Shown: positions 33,938-46,539 of the stretch, piece after piece | Layout: every line of letters begins with the position of its first letter | How positions within the stretch are numbered: position 1 is the stretch's first letter | From: Cannabis sativa | Taxonomy: Eukaryota > Streptophyta > Magnoliopsida > Rosales > Cannabaceae | DNA: 64,000 bases | Direction: 5' to 3' | Assembly (NCBI RefSeq): GCF_029168945.1 | Contig: NC_083601.1 | Coordinates: 17,946,160 to 18,010,159 of the forward strand | The notes under the pieces: model-generated | Seen by the model: the letters and a program-made list of their open reading frames with translations, nothing else | Told to the model about the DNA's origin: nothing | Database searches by the model: none | Program-made: the position numbers and the translations under genes

Positions 33938-36900
33938 ATGGCAGTGGAGGAACCACAAATTGAAACACTTAAAACATCCGAAGCCCTACTGCATTTCCCT
34001 CCTCACCCTCGAAGACACCTCCAAAGCCAAACATATCTTACTTTGGTTCGAATTTTCTCTCACTGCTACGACGACTCACAACCTTCTCCTTCCACTCATA
34101 ATCTTCACAAGGATCTTAGAAACGGTATAAAACACTCAAACCCCAACTCAGTTATGGATTCGTTTGGTCACTGAATACCGAATTTTCATTCTAACAGCTG
34201 AATTTCTACAATTTTTAGCTTCACTTGTAATCGATTAATTGATTGCTTCTTTCATGGAAGTTTTGTTATATTTTTCATTCATGATCAGGATCGAATTGTG
34301 TGTTTTTGTTTGTGCTTTTTCTAGCTTTAGTTGTCTATTTTTTTATGATTGATTTTATTCTTCTGTATACAGAGAAGGACGGTAATGAATTGGGGCAAAG
34401 AACCGAGAGTCAGGCTTCTCAGTTTGTTGAATTGGTTGGTAGTGATAACACACAGCCTCAGGGTTTGAAATCTGATAAAAACACAGAAGTGAATTTAAAT
34501 GTTGATGATAAATGCTCTCTGGATAGTAGGCATAGCCAACAATTGTCAATTGATGAGATTGATAAGCTGATGAGAATAGATGAAAATGAGGATTTGCCAA
34601 ATCAAAAGGATGCTAGTGATTTCCAAGAGCCGGAGTTTGGCCCGGAACTAGTGTTAATAGATGAGTTAGAGTGTATTGTAAAAGGAAGTGAAGACACTGT
34701 CCTTGATAACAATTCAAAGCCCCCAGTAGTTTCTTTGGTTCAAAACCAAAGTGGCATTGATGAAGTGGTGGTATTTAATAACCAAAAAGAACATGTGGAC
34801 AGTAAGCAAATTGATAGCGAAATGTCTGTAAATGTGAGTCAAAAGGCTTTATCTTTGAATAATGTTGTTATTGGCGAAAGTGTTGTTCGAAGAGAGAATA
34901 GTGAGGATATACCATCTTTGTTGAATACAACAGTCTTGGATGCTGGTACAGTAAGACAACAAAATGATAGGGAACTTAATTATGCTGCTGCCATGGATTT
35001 GAATAACTCATCTGTTTCCATTATTGAAGCAGGGAAGACTGAGAGGACAGAGTTCCACGGTGAGAATTTTTCTGAAGCCTCCTCCTTTAACAAAACTACA
35101 TTGGCAAACACTTCAGGCGTTAATAATGGAAACGATGACAAGACAACAGGGGAACCTGATGCATTAAAGGAGGTGCAAGAAATGTCACTTAAGGATATTA
35201 AATTGGACGAGTCAGTTTCTTGTGGTATTATGGGAGATGTAGATATGGAAGAGGGAGAAATTTCTGGTGGGTTCTCCGTGGATGATATTTCAATGGATAT
35301 GTTGCTGCAGGATGCAGTGTTATTGGAGGGTGACAAAGTAAACGAGGAGTCTATACCTGATACAGAAGAGTTATCCTGTAAAGTAGCCACTGAAAGAGAT
35401 TCTGAGTCCACTTTCTCTCTCCTTGACAATAATAATGGAATGGGATTCAAGGAAAGTGATAAAACTAAAGCTGTTAGTAAACCTGATGTTTCTGTGAACG
35501 AAATATTGCAGAGGGCTAGTAAGGTCGATGCAAATGATGCTTTACTAGAGACTACAATTATTGAAAAAAACAATATCGTTGGAAGTAATAAGCTTGTATT
35601 GCATGGAATAATTGAAGAGGATGCAACAGATCATGACAAGGTATTTACATCAAAGGTGTTTTTCTTTCTTTTCTGAATAAACATCAAATTTGTGTTACTG
35701 TCTTTTAAATTATTATGTATAGACTGTTTTGTTCCTTGTGCAACTGTTCCAATACACATAATATATCAGGAAGTTACTATGAATAGAGTTGTATTGATAT
35801 TTATTTATTTCAGGGTGTTCTATTAATAGACTTTGTCTTCTTTCTAAGTGTTGATAGATTTTTTATCAATAAGATAGCAGGAAGATGCCATCATAATAGT
35901 TGTAGTCTTTTTGTCATTTTAGAGTGTTCTTTCAATAGACTTTGTGTCATTTGTGAGTGCTAACATTTAGTGTTTGAGGAATCTTTGTTTCAAACCGTGT
36001 GAGGTTTCTGGTCTTTAATATTCACTTTTTTTTTCATCACAGTGTTGAGTATATTGTTTCGGTGCAGTAATGTTTAGGGTCTAATTTTTTGATAACCTGC
36101 TTAAACTGTAAAGAAATAAAGTTTTATTTCTGTTTCCTATATACATATCCATATATGTATTTATATATTTACAGTGTATATACATTTTATGTATATAGCT
36201 TGCACTTCCCGTTGATTTGCAACCTTAGACACATTAAGTACTTGTTCAGCACTTTTTAATTGTTCTAACTAGATACTAAGAATCATTTTTTTGTTGCGCT
36301 GGTCAAAAATTATTTTATACCTATATTTGGACCGTTGATAACAGTGTGTTTTACTGTTGATCATTTGCAGCCTGCCACTGAAGACAGTGGTAAGAAAAAG
36401 CGGAGGCTTCCTACAAAGGAAAGGAGAGCTAAGAAAAAAGTATTGTTTATACCTGTTCTATTTTATGTGGTTGGTTTATATATGTGCATGTGCATCAAAG
36501 TTTTGTTAGCATACCTTTTTTGATTTGGTAAAATTTACTGGACTTTATGTGGTTATGCTCTGCACTTATCTGAAAATAGTTTGTTATTTTTTTATATTCT
36601 AGTTGGTATAAGCTCTTTGTTTTTTTGTATACTTTTTTGTTAGTTGTATAGTTGATCAATCATACAACTCTACAGTTGCAGAAGCAAAAGAAACGAGCAG
36701 AAAATAACAGAAAGCTTGGTGTTAAAAGGCTGAAACTGCCTCCAATATTAAAACCGAAGACTGTTTCTTATTGCCGTCACTTTATGGTGGGAAGATGTTA
36801 TGAGGTATGGTCTTCAACTCTTTATTTTTTGGCCCTGGCAGTTCGACCGGAAGACCTCCCAATGGCCTCAAGAGTTATTTGAATCTGTGGGGATTCAAAC

Positions 36901-38824
36901 CTTTGAACAAATGCCATCCAGCACTTTCTAACACTCCTCTGTACCACTAGACCACCCCTTGGGATTATGATCTTCCACTCTTATATTGAACATTGAACAT
37001 TATTCGAACTATGATGTTTCCATTGATTCATAGTTTCACTTTGTGCTTACCCTAGGACAGAGGAATATTGATGTGCATGTTGGGAAACTTGCTAGAAAAT
37101 TGCTTGTTGTCAGTTGCATGCGTGAGCCTAATCATAATTATGAAAGAACTTAATAAATAACATGAAAGAAGTAATCAGTTAATCGATTCCTTTTGCTTTT
37201 GCTTTTAGAATTCTCTGTATTGTAACCTTAGTTTCTTTGTGTTTCACAGGGTGACAAGTGCAAATTTTCGCATGACACAGTACCTTTGACAAAATCCAAG
37301 GTATTGTCATTAATTAAAACTTCTTGTTATTGTGCTTTCTCACACTATTTAAGTAACAATGTATCTTATAATATGATAAGTACACTTTGATAACAAATTG
37401 TTTCCATTGGCAAATATTTTTCTATTTAGCTTCACATAATTTGTAGAACTATTGATATTACAGTTTGACACCTTAAGAAATTTCTCCCATACTTCGTAGG
37501 TCAATGCAAATATCACAGTTCTTTTAACATTCCTCTCTCTGTTACAGCCTTGCTGTCATTTTGCACGTAATTCTTGCATGAAAGGGGATGACTGTCCGTT
37601 TGATCATCAACTCTCAAAGTATCCTTGTAGCAACTTTGCGTCTGCAGGCTATTGCAGCAGAGGTGACAATTGCATGTTCTCACACAAGGTACATTCTTTT
37701 GCCTGTGTAAAATGATTGATTTAGCTCTTTTTATATCCAATTGCTTAACCTACTGCCTATAAATTTATACCCAGATTGTACCTAAGGAGGATGCCACAAC
37801 TTCATCAAATGCTATGGAACCTGAGAAGAAAGTTGCAACCTTAATGAATAATTCAAAATTTAAGGAGCAACTGAAAGAAAAGAGTGCCTGTCAGCAGCCT
37901 TTCAGTGTTTCATCCTTCTCTACGGGCATTAGTTCTCACAAGAATACTGGAAAGAACAAAAATGAGACATTTTTGAAACAAGAAAAATCGGTACCTAAAG
38001 GAATTAACTTTCTTTCTGTTGGGAGTTTGCCTTTGGTAGATTCTGTTAAGCTCAAACAACAAATTTTATCTCCAAATAGAATTGCTGGTGCCGGGGTTGG
38101 GAATCATCTTGAACAACATGGATCAGGCATAGTGCAGAATTCCAATGAGATTTTAAACAAAAGTGCACCCATAGTAGCACCAAAGGGAGTAAATTTTCTT
38201 TCATTTGGAAGAAGTCAACAGGATGATTTCAGCAGTAGAACATTAGTGAGCACGCCATCAAGTGGGGATAGCAGTGTGAAACTGTCTTCTGACAATTCTG
38301 TTATGCTTAATCAAACTAACTCAGCTCCAAAATCAAATTTGATGTTGAAAGGAATTCAACCTGCAGTGACTCCAAAGGGAATAAACTTCTTCTCTTTCAG
38401 AAAATCCTCAGTTAATGATTCTTTGGATAAGTTAAAGTTGCCATTCAGCTGCGATGATGGCTCTGATAGTAGTGTTAACGGGAGACAATATCCATTGGAT
38501 GAACAGAAGCATTCATGCACAACCTCGAAAACTTTGCCATCTTCTTCAGTTTCTCTTGCTCAGTCGCCTGACCCTTCATCATCCAGGTTCCATAAAGACA
38601 CTGCACATTCAGCTCAGAAGGCACTCTTATCTACACTTGCATTTGCTGCCAAGCATGAGTCTCGAGTTAAACAGAATGAGTTGATTCGAGATCCATCAGG
38701 TGGTACTGAGATTGACAAGGGCATCAGGGAAAACAGTTTGATCGGAGGCTCACAAAATGGTTTGGCAAAAGTGTCAAGAATTGTTGAGTTATTGTCTAGC
38801 TTCAGTGGTAAAAGCAAGCAATAA
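33938..38824 (+). CDS. CCCH zinc-finger protein, EMB1789/C3H65-like, seven exons
   Basis: Exons 33938-34124, 34373-35640, 36371-36439, 36682-36804, 37250-37300, 37548-37688 and 37775-38824 join in frame (2889 bp, 962 aa) with GT...AG at every intron. The N-terminus (HFPPHPRRHLQSQTYLTLVR) is followed by a long acidic, low-complexity region, then a Lys/Arg-rich stretch (residues about 490-525) likely to be nuclear. Three CCCH fingers follow at about 539-613: two of form C-x7-C-x5-C-x3-H and one C-x8-C-x5-C-x3-H. The C-terminal part carries three PKG(I/V)NF motifs near 687, 749 and 813 and an ALLSTLAFAAKHES motif. Such proteins bind RNA in the nucleus; Arabidopsis EMB1789 is needed for embryo development. 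The family match is from memory of motifs. Confidence 0.88.
36826..36965 (-). mobile_element. tRNA-derived SINE in intron 4 of the CCCH gene
   Basis: Read on the minus strand, a tRNA-like head carries an A box (TGGTCTAGTGGTA, plus-strand 36942-36954) and a B box (GGTTTGAATCCCC, plus-strand 36889-36901) about 40 bp apart. The body ends in an A-rich tail (AAAAAATAAA). Direct repeats of about 20 bp flank it: tatggtcttcaactctttat at 36806-36825 and tatgatcttccactcttat at 36966-36984, alike at about 17 positions. RNA polymerase III would drive it; LINE machinery copies it. The insertion touches the splice donor side of the intron. Confidence 0.85.
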
Positions 38825-41107
38825 TGTATGTTGGTTTTTCGTTTACAAAGACCTGGGCTCTTGACAGTTAATCATAAGAAAGGGGGTCATGTAGGCAATC
38901 CAATCAACTCAGTTTCAGAATACAGAGGTGGGAAATGGGAATGTGAAGGAATCTAGTGTTCTTTCCCCCATTAGCAGCTCATAAGGTGGTTTGCTCTACT
39001 GTTTTCAACATCTGATACTCAGGTACCCTTTGCTTTTCAAAGATTTTTAAAAATCACAACTGAACTTGGTAGTTAAGACGGATTGAAGCTAACTGGTGAG
39101 TTTTGGGCCAATCTTCTTTTCTTTCCTATGGCACCTTGGTAGTTTATGTGCTATATACTATTGACAAACCAAACATTGATTGGCAATCATGGGAAAGAAG
39201 TTGCTATCATTATCAATATTTTGTACATGAAGCCCAACTGCCTTCAATTTTGCAAGACTTTAACACAATTGCTATACCTACCAGCTTGTCATTATTTTCA
39301 TTCCAGAGGCATTGTAAATATGATTGGTATTATGCAATTACTGTTTGTTGATTAATTTGGAATTTACACATTTAGATATTTTTATTATTCTGACATGGAT
39401 TCTGGCTTGATATGAAATTCACCTAAAATTATTTCTCAGTCGGCTCGGACTGAACAGTCCCAATACAATCTTTTTAATCTGAAAGGTAAATCTTCAAATT
39501 GATGTCCATTATTGTTCAATGGCTGCCCATCGAAGTAGATGAGTGATTTATGATATAAAAATAATTATAATTAAATTTTAGAAGACTTAGAGAGTAACTC
39601 AACTGGTTGAGTGAATTTGTAAGGAGGAGATAGGACTAATTAAACTCTTATATATATATATATATCTATGTATATTTATATCATATTTTGTCTTCTATTA
39701 TTTTTTTTCTTGAACATTGCTTCTCTTATTTTTTGAATCAGAAAAAACCATGTTCGGGTAGGGACTGTACTTATTTCTACAATTGTCCTCATTTTGCAGA
39801 AAACTCAAATATGTTCCTGAATCATGCGGTTGCCTTCTCACTCCAGCTGTTTACCCTCAAAGCCAATTACAATACTGTGTACAAGGTAAAGGTACAATGC
39901 CTTTGATATCACCATACAACAAAACCAACCAATTTCAGATATAAGCCCCTTGACAACTAGTGTCATACTGTCATTGCATAACTTTTTTGAGGGTGTCTTT
40001 AAATCAAAGTGCTGTATCTCACGCAGAGTAAATAGCATTGGATCTGATAAAAAATAGAGGAAAAGGAAAGAAAAAGGGTATCTTAATAAATTATTGTACT
40101 AGTATGGTCTTGAAGACTCAATTATGTTTGCACCAGTCCAAATCAAGGACATGTACATACATATAGGAAATATATCACCAATTGGAACACTAATTAGTGT
40201 GAAACTAAAGATTTTATAGTTTCAACTAAAGAGAGAAAAACATATTAATTTTGTTTTTTGTGGTGTGGTCATCATTTGTACAAGGCAATCAAGGACGGGG
40301 TCGCCCTCCAGTCTGTTGTGGGGATGACCAGTTGATTGTATCTTAACCCTTTTTCTCTGCCAAATGTGTCTTTTAGTATTTTGGCCTATAGTTTGGGTTC
40401 TCTCTTTTAGAGTAAAAACTATAAAATTACCACTCCTTCATTTTCTTTTGTACATTTTTTTTGTTTTTGTTTTGTCAAAGATTATAATGTCAAGGCAGGC
40501 AGCTGATTTTTCAAAATTTATTTGCTTTTTCATGCTCTTTTGTTTTTTGTTTTGTCAAAATTAAACTGGAGGGCATCCATATAAATTTTGTTTGTTTGTT
40601 TTTGTTTTTTTGCTTTATTAAAAGAAGGTAGTATAGGAATGAGAGTAGATATACAATTATATCGATCGTCCTATCTCCTAATCAGTTTTTCTTCATAACT
40701 TGCGTTATAAGCCTAGGCAGTGGACTGAAAAAAGAGAAAATCTAAGAAGGCCTGAAGAACAGCAGCAGCCCAAGGCCACACTAAGAAGGCTTGGCCCACA
40801 CTTGAGTTAGCTTCTTTTTTGGATCATTTACACCACAACTGAAATTTTTTATTTTTTTTTATTTTTGTTTTTTACTGTGGGATGGAATTTTTTTTTAAAA
40901 AATATTGTATTTTTTTTTTTCAAAATTACTGTATAAGTTTTATACTGTGTTAAGTTTTTACTGTTGTTCTACGGTTGTTTTTTAATTGTTCTATTATTAT
41001 TTTTAGTTGTTCTACTGTTATTTTATAAAAATACAGTATTTTTTTAAAAAAAATCGTGTGGCAGTATTTTTGTAAGTTTTTTTTTTCTTGGGAAAATCAT
41101 GTATAGT
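38825..41107. other. 3' UTR of the CCCH gene and intergenic DNA
   Basis: The first few hundred bases are likely the 3' UTR. A tRNA A-box-like piece (taactcaactggttgag, near 39594) may be a SINE fragment, but no B box follows. The rest has short TA repeats (39650) and T-rich tracts (40840-41090). No gene is supported. Confidence 0.5.
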
Positions 41108-41775
41108 AGGGTGGGCATCCAATCCAAATCCAATTAGTAATTGGATTTGGAAAATCATCATCCGATCCAATCCAATTAGACTTCGAAATCTAATTCAATT
41201 CAATTACTAATTGGATTGGATCGATTTTTTAATTGGATATTCAATTACGCACCTAAATTTTAATATTAACTTAAAAATATAAAGAAAAATACGTAAGAAC
41301 TAAGCATCACCTTTTATTTAAGTTTGATACTTTATAAATATTAAATATATTATTCTTACAAGTGTAATGTAGCCAAAAGCTTTAAATAATTAAAACAACA
41401 ATATTTCTTAGTAACAAAATAAAACAAAATATCATGAAAATAAATACACGAAACAATCAAGTATTACAAAGTCAACATACAAAAAAAATCTAATAAAAAT
41501 AATATATAAATATATAAATATATAAATATATATATATATATTATATTTTCAATATTTTCTATTACACATAATTTTTTAATATATAAATGTAATTAAATTG
41601 GATTGATTTTTAATTGGATTTTGAGATTGACATTTAATAACCGATCCAATCCAATTAGAATCTAACTTTTAACATTCAATCCAATCTAATTGTAATTGAA
41701 TATTCAACTGTTTGTAATTGGATTGAGTTGAATCGGTTCGTTTCAATTGAATTATATTAGATGATGTCCATCCCT
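41108..41775. mobile_element. hAT-like MITE, 668 bp
   Basis: The ends are AGGGTGGGCATC on the left and, read inward from the right, AGGGATGGACATC. The flanks TGTATAGT (41100-41107) and TGTACACT (41776-41783) are 8 bp and agree at six positions. The interior repeats aattggattgga and its complement many times near both ends, forming subterminal inverted repeats. No protein is encoded. Confidence 0.7.
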
Positions 41776-41783
41776 TGTACACT

Positions 41784-42828
41784 TGAATTAGCTTATATCA
41801 CTTAATTAGCCAATTTATTAAAGAAGAATAAATGACTACTATTTAATATTTATGCTCTAGTTTGTATTATAATTTTGAAGATATGTTTTTTTTTTTTTTG
41901 AATATTTGAAGATATGCTTTAAACCTTAGAAGTTACAGGTTATGTTAGTCAATATTTTACTAAAATTGGTAAAAGTTTTTACATTTGTGAATAGATTATG
42001 ATACTTGTAAAGTATAATTATTAAAAAAAAAATACCCCGATTACTAAAATCTTATCTATGCTATGTCTACTTTGTTGGGGAGAATTTTATGTTGAGATTG
42101 TAATTGGCATATTCCTAAACAGTAATTAATTAAAGTATTAGAGCATAATTATAATGTATGGTAATTACTAATTTGAAAGTTAGATATTGTCCAAATTACA
42201 CCCATTCGTGTAGAAACGAAGCAAAATGGCATGTAAAGAGATGATGTGCATGGCTTATGCCAGATGGGGTGCATGCATGCAGTTTGCAAAGCGAAGAAGG
42301 TGTGTCAACGTGGCATCTATTTGATTTTGGAAGCATTTATAGTGGACACATCAACTTAAATATCGTGTATTATACTACGACGTAGGAAACGTAATACCAA
42401 AACGATAAAACACCATTTTAGTATATTTCTTTTTTCAAATAAAATGACTTTTTTAATACAACTAGATATTTTCATATACTGTTTATTTTTTTTTTCCATT
42501 ATTTATGGTTATATTAATATATATTTTTTTTAAATAAATATAGTTTTTTTTTTTTTTTTTTTTTTTTTTTATTAATTTGTCAAATTAACTAAAAGATAAA
42601 GTATGAATATCTTAAACTCTTAATTAAAAAAAAAAAAATAAGATGCTCTAGTAAAATTATAAATAATCTTATTAGCAGATTGTTTAATAAAAAATAAAAA
42701 AATATTATTTAGAAATATAAAAAATTTAAGACAATCTTTTAACTTTAGAAGAAGAAAATATAGGTAATAAATTTCAAATAGCTTCATCTGCTACTAAAAT
42801 GTGACTATAACTCAACTTTCTGTCATAG
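41784..42828. other. AT-rich intergenic stretch
   Basis: No gene is supported. It has a T run of about 25 bases near 42547-42571, and a catgcatg RY-type motif at 42272-42279 far upstream of the HSF gene. Confidence 0.6.
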
Positions 42829-43800
42829 TTGAGTTTTAATTTAACTTAGCGCTTTCTTTATACCAATTGCTTCAATTAGATTCGGAGTGCCTATACCAGA
42901 AAAACTGTCCGACTTAGACATTTCCTTGAGAGTCTCGAGCGATTTTGCCATAACCAAATGCAACTCGATCACAAAAACTAGCAGTATCAACAGTTACCTT
43001 AATTGTATTCTCCTGGAGCTTAACCTAAAATTCAACTCTATATCACTAGCTTCAAAAATGGAAAAAGAAGCCTCTAAATCTCTATTTTGGGCTAACTTCT
43101 ATTGCACAAGAGACAACTTATAGATGAGATAAGAACACCATCTACTGTAGCATACTTTTGGTTCCAAACCAAATCATTTCAAGCCTTCCATAACATAATA
43201 GTCTCTCCACACTTATTCTTACTGCACCTTTGCAAATTTTAACCAAATCAATTGTAAAAATCAACAACAACAATCGACCTAACCCTAACCAAAAGCCTCT
43301 GTCAGCATTGAGCAGCAAATGAATAGGAATAAGCGCATGAACTATAGTTTCCTCACTTCTTTGATAAACTGGACAGATGATTTGAACTGGGACCCTCTTA
43401 CTACTTAACTGAGGCAAGATGGGCAAACAATTTAAAGCAGTCTGCCATACTAAATTGAGAGCTTTTGGTGGTACCTTCAAATTCTAAAGCTTGTGCCAGG
43501 ACCCAAAAGAATTAACTGTAGTCCAATTTTCTTTCTGAGCTTGTATGAACTTGTATGCACTACATATCGAGTAGAAACTATAATACTCTTTAGACAAGGA
43601 AAAACAATCCTGAATTAGCCCGTCATATCGAATTGAGAACTTTAAGTAGTACTTTCAAATTCTAAAGCTTGTGCTAAAACCCAAAAAAATCAATTGCATT
43701 CCAATTTTATTTCTAAGTTGTATCAACTTGTATATACTATGCACCGAATAAAAACCATCATGCTCTTTAAACAAGAATAAACGATCTTCAACTACATTTA
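42829..43800 (-). pseudogene. LINE 3' remnant (zf-RVT and RNase H), minus strand
   Basis: On the minus strand MKVPPKALNLVWQTALNCLP and VQIICPVYQRSEETIVHAL (43142-43480) match the zinc-binding region after RT. Downstream, IKVTVDTASFCDRVAFGYG with KIARDSQGN and later LIEAIGIKKALS (42830-43030) match LINE RNase H. Several stops interrupt. The part before PPK is present twice as diverged copies (about 43458-43618 and 43632-43795). It is related to, but different from, the other two LINEs in the window. Confidence 0.78.
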
Positions 43801-44780
43801 GATTCAATAAAACTACCAAAATATAAGCTCGTTAAAAAAAACTTTAATAATATATAAATTCTATTCCATACACAACTATCTGAAAAATCCTAATTTAGTT
43901 AGTTGTCATTGATAATCGATGCCCAAAATTTATTTACTTTAGTTAGTAGAATCAGGCATTTGTTGATAATGATAATAATTAGAAAGTTATTCGAATATGT
44001 TAATATAACATTAAAGAGTTTTGTTTTCATGCCTTTCATAATTTTTAATACTTTTATGACACCTTCAAGTATAAAAGATATAAAATGACAAATATTTGAG
44101 TTTAACTAAATTATGATTTAATATTTTTTTTAAGAGTGAAATATTAAAAAAAATAACTTCAATAAAATGTGAAGTCACGTGACATGTGGTGTTTGGGCAA
44201 CGCACTCATCTTGCAATAGCAGCACTATCGGCTAATGGCAGAATAACATAATGCGGCCATAAAAAACAACCGACTTGTGTGTGCGGTGCAATGTGCTCTA
44301 AATAAATTACGTGGCACCCTCTCAATTTACCTACAAATTAATTACAAAAATAATTTTTACACTATTAAACGAAATTATCAAATATTTTTTTTCTTCAATA
44401 ATTCAATTAAAGTACATAAAAAAATATTAGTGTATTGTCATTATTAAGCAAAGTTCTCCTGAACTAAAAAATGAAGTGGTGGACTGGTGGTGGTGTGGTG
44501 ACTGCACAAAATAAGAAAAGAAAGAAAGGAAAGGAAGGGGTCGATGTGGAAGTCCCCGAAGAGTTGGGGGACCTGAGAGATTTAACATACATGACAAAAA
44601 TTGGGGGTCCGACCCAGAGAGATTTTACTTAGCAGCATACACTACACAAATGGCAAAAAGACAAAACCAAAAAATAGTGGTCTCTTTTCCTGGGCCTTTA
44701 AATGGATACACACGTATTCCTTTTCTTTTCCAGACAGATGTCACTACATAAATACACATGCATTACTATTTCTATTTCCC
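43801..44780 (+). promoter_or_regulatory. Upstream region of the HSF gene
   Basis: It has a palindromic G-box (CACGTG, 44176-44181) and an RY-type CATGCAT (44757-44763). Both are bound in seed-expressed genes by bZIP and B3 (ABI3/FUS3) factors. No gene is seen here. Motif function is inferred from sequence alone. Confidence 0.4.
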
Positions 44781-44784
44781 TATT

Positions 44785-44793
44785 TATATAAAA
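44785..44793 (+). promoter_or_regulatory. Likely TATA box of the HSF gene
   Basis: tatataaaa lies about 250 bp before the ATG, giving a leader of roughly 220 bp that contains a short TA microsatellite near 44970. Confidence 0.5.
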
Positions 44794-45035
44794 ACAAAAT
44801 ATAATTCACACACATTCCATTTCCATATATGTAAAAAATTATATAATATACTCTGTCTCTATTCTGTGATCATATAAACAAACCCCCTCTTGCCTCTGCT
44901 ATTTCTCAATTTATATTTCTATGAACCAACCTCTCCAATTTCAGCTCTGAATTTTTGAACCCACATATATATATATATATAGATAATAACCTAATATTTT
45001 TACTAACGAAAAGAACAAAACAAAAATCTTAGTCA

Positions 45036-46539
45036 ATGGTGGTGGTGGTGGTGACTGACGACTCCAGCGGTTGTTCCTCTCCCTTATCGAATACCCAATT
45101 GCCTAATAAAATATGGGAGGCTGAGCAAAACGACGTCGTTCCATTACAGCAAAATAGGCATAATCTGGCGCCAGAAGTGGTAGTGTTACTAGCTTCGGTG
45201 AAAGAAGAGAAAGAAGAAGACCAGACGACTGCTTGTGTTATTGGAGCTAGAGATGGCGGTTCATCTTCGTCGTCTTCTGATATTCCCTCATTGGACCATC
45301 CTCCTCAGATAATTCCTTCATCGCCTTCGTCTCCGGTACTGTCGATGGAGGCTTTTGTTGATGAGGAGAATAAGTTTGGTCAGTTATCAGTCAAAATTGA
45401 AGAAGAAATCATCGGTAATAATGTGTATGAAAATAAGGAGGGAGGTAGCATCGTTAATGGTGGGTGTTCTTCTTCGTCTCCTCTCGATTCTCCGGCGCCG
45501 ATGGAAGGGTTACATGAGGCTGGACCACCGCCATTCCTGAACAAGACATTTCAGATGGTGGACGATCCAGGTACTGAGTCAATCGTTTCGTGGAGTCCAG
45601 CTCGAGATAGCTTCATCGTTTGGGATTCTCATGAGTTCTCCAAAAATCTTCTCCCAAAATACTTCAAACACAGTAATTTCTCAAGCTTCATTCGCCAACT
45701 CAATACTTACGTGAGTAGTAATCTTCCTCTCTGGAAATATATGTATGTATATTTTTAGTTTTGAATTTTAGGTTCTTATGATGATGATGATGATTATACT
45801 TCAGGGGTTTAAGAAAATCGACCCAGATCGATGGGAATTCGCAAACAAAGGTTTTCAAGGAGGGAAGAAGCATTTGCTGAAGGACATTAAGAGAAGAAGC
45901 AAATACAATAAACAACCAAACGGAGCCATAATTCCTCCCACGTACGATTCGGTGGTTTTGGAATCCGAAATCGACAATCTGAAGAAGGATCAAAACTCAT
46001 TGAGAGACGAAATCTCGAATCTGAAAAGAGAACAGAAAAATTCCCAGAACCAAATCATCTCCGTAGAAGAGCGAATTCGATGCGCCGAATTCCGTCAACA
46101 GAAGATGCTACTCTTCCTCACGAGGACCGTTCTCAGTTCCAAGTTCGTTAATCAACTCATCCAGAAGAGAAAGCAGAAGAAAGAGACCATCGATGCTAGC
46201 CAAATCGCCAAGCGTCGCCGAGTTCTTCCCTCCGGCGAAGAACAAGAACAGGTTACGATTCAATCTATCCACGCCGAAACTTTTCCGGTGACTGATAATG
46301 GTCCGGCGCCATTTTTGAGCTCCACCGAAGAGGAATCAGATAGTGGAAGCGGTAGTGGTTCTGGTCCGGAGGTGTTGTCGGTTTATAATGTCGTATCTGA
46401 GGATCTTCTGAACGACACGTCGTTTTATGATGAAGAATTGGCGGTAAACGACTCAACGATTTATCATGAGTTGGAGGATTTGATTGATGAGAAGCATGAG
46501 GTGGACTGGAATGCTGGTTGTATTGGCTCAACTTTTTGA
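45036..46539 (+). CDS. Class A heat shock transcription factor, two exons
   Basis: Exons 45036-45710 and 45805-46539 join as NTY|GFKK at the conserved intron site inside the DNA-binding domain; total 469 aa. The domain spans about 163-257 ([67 protein letters not shown]). A coiled coil (about 275-345) has the long HR-A/B form of class A. A basic KRRR (361-364) is a likely nuclear signal, and the acidic C-terminus with YDEELAV and [10 protein letters not shown] could activate transcription. A 160-residue N-terminal extension, rich in Ser, Pro and acidic residues, is unusual. HsfA9, A6 and A2 groups are all possible; the promoter motifs lean to A9. HSFs bind heat shock elements as trimers. Confidence 0.92.

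Noticed and set aside
34980..35573. 197-codon minus-strand open frame
   Set aside because: Mirror image of exon 2 of the CCCH gene, which has splice and family support.
39590..39640. tRNA A-box-like taactcaactggttgag
   Set aside because: No B box or tail can be found; at most a SINE fragment.
42547..42571. Long T run
   Set aside because: No adjoining retroelement body on either strand; treated as simple sequence.
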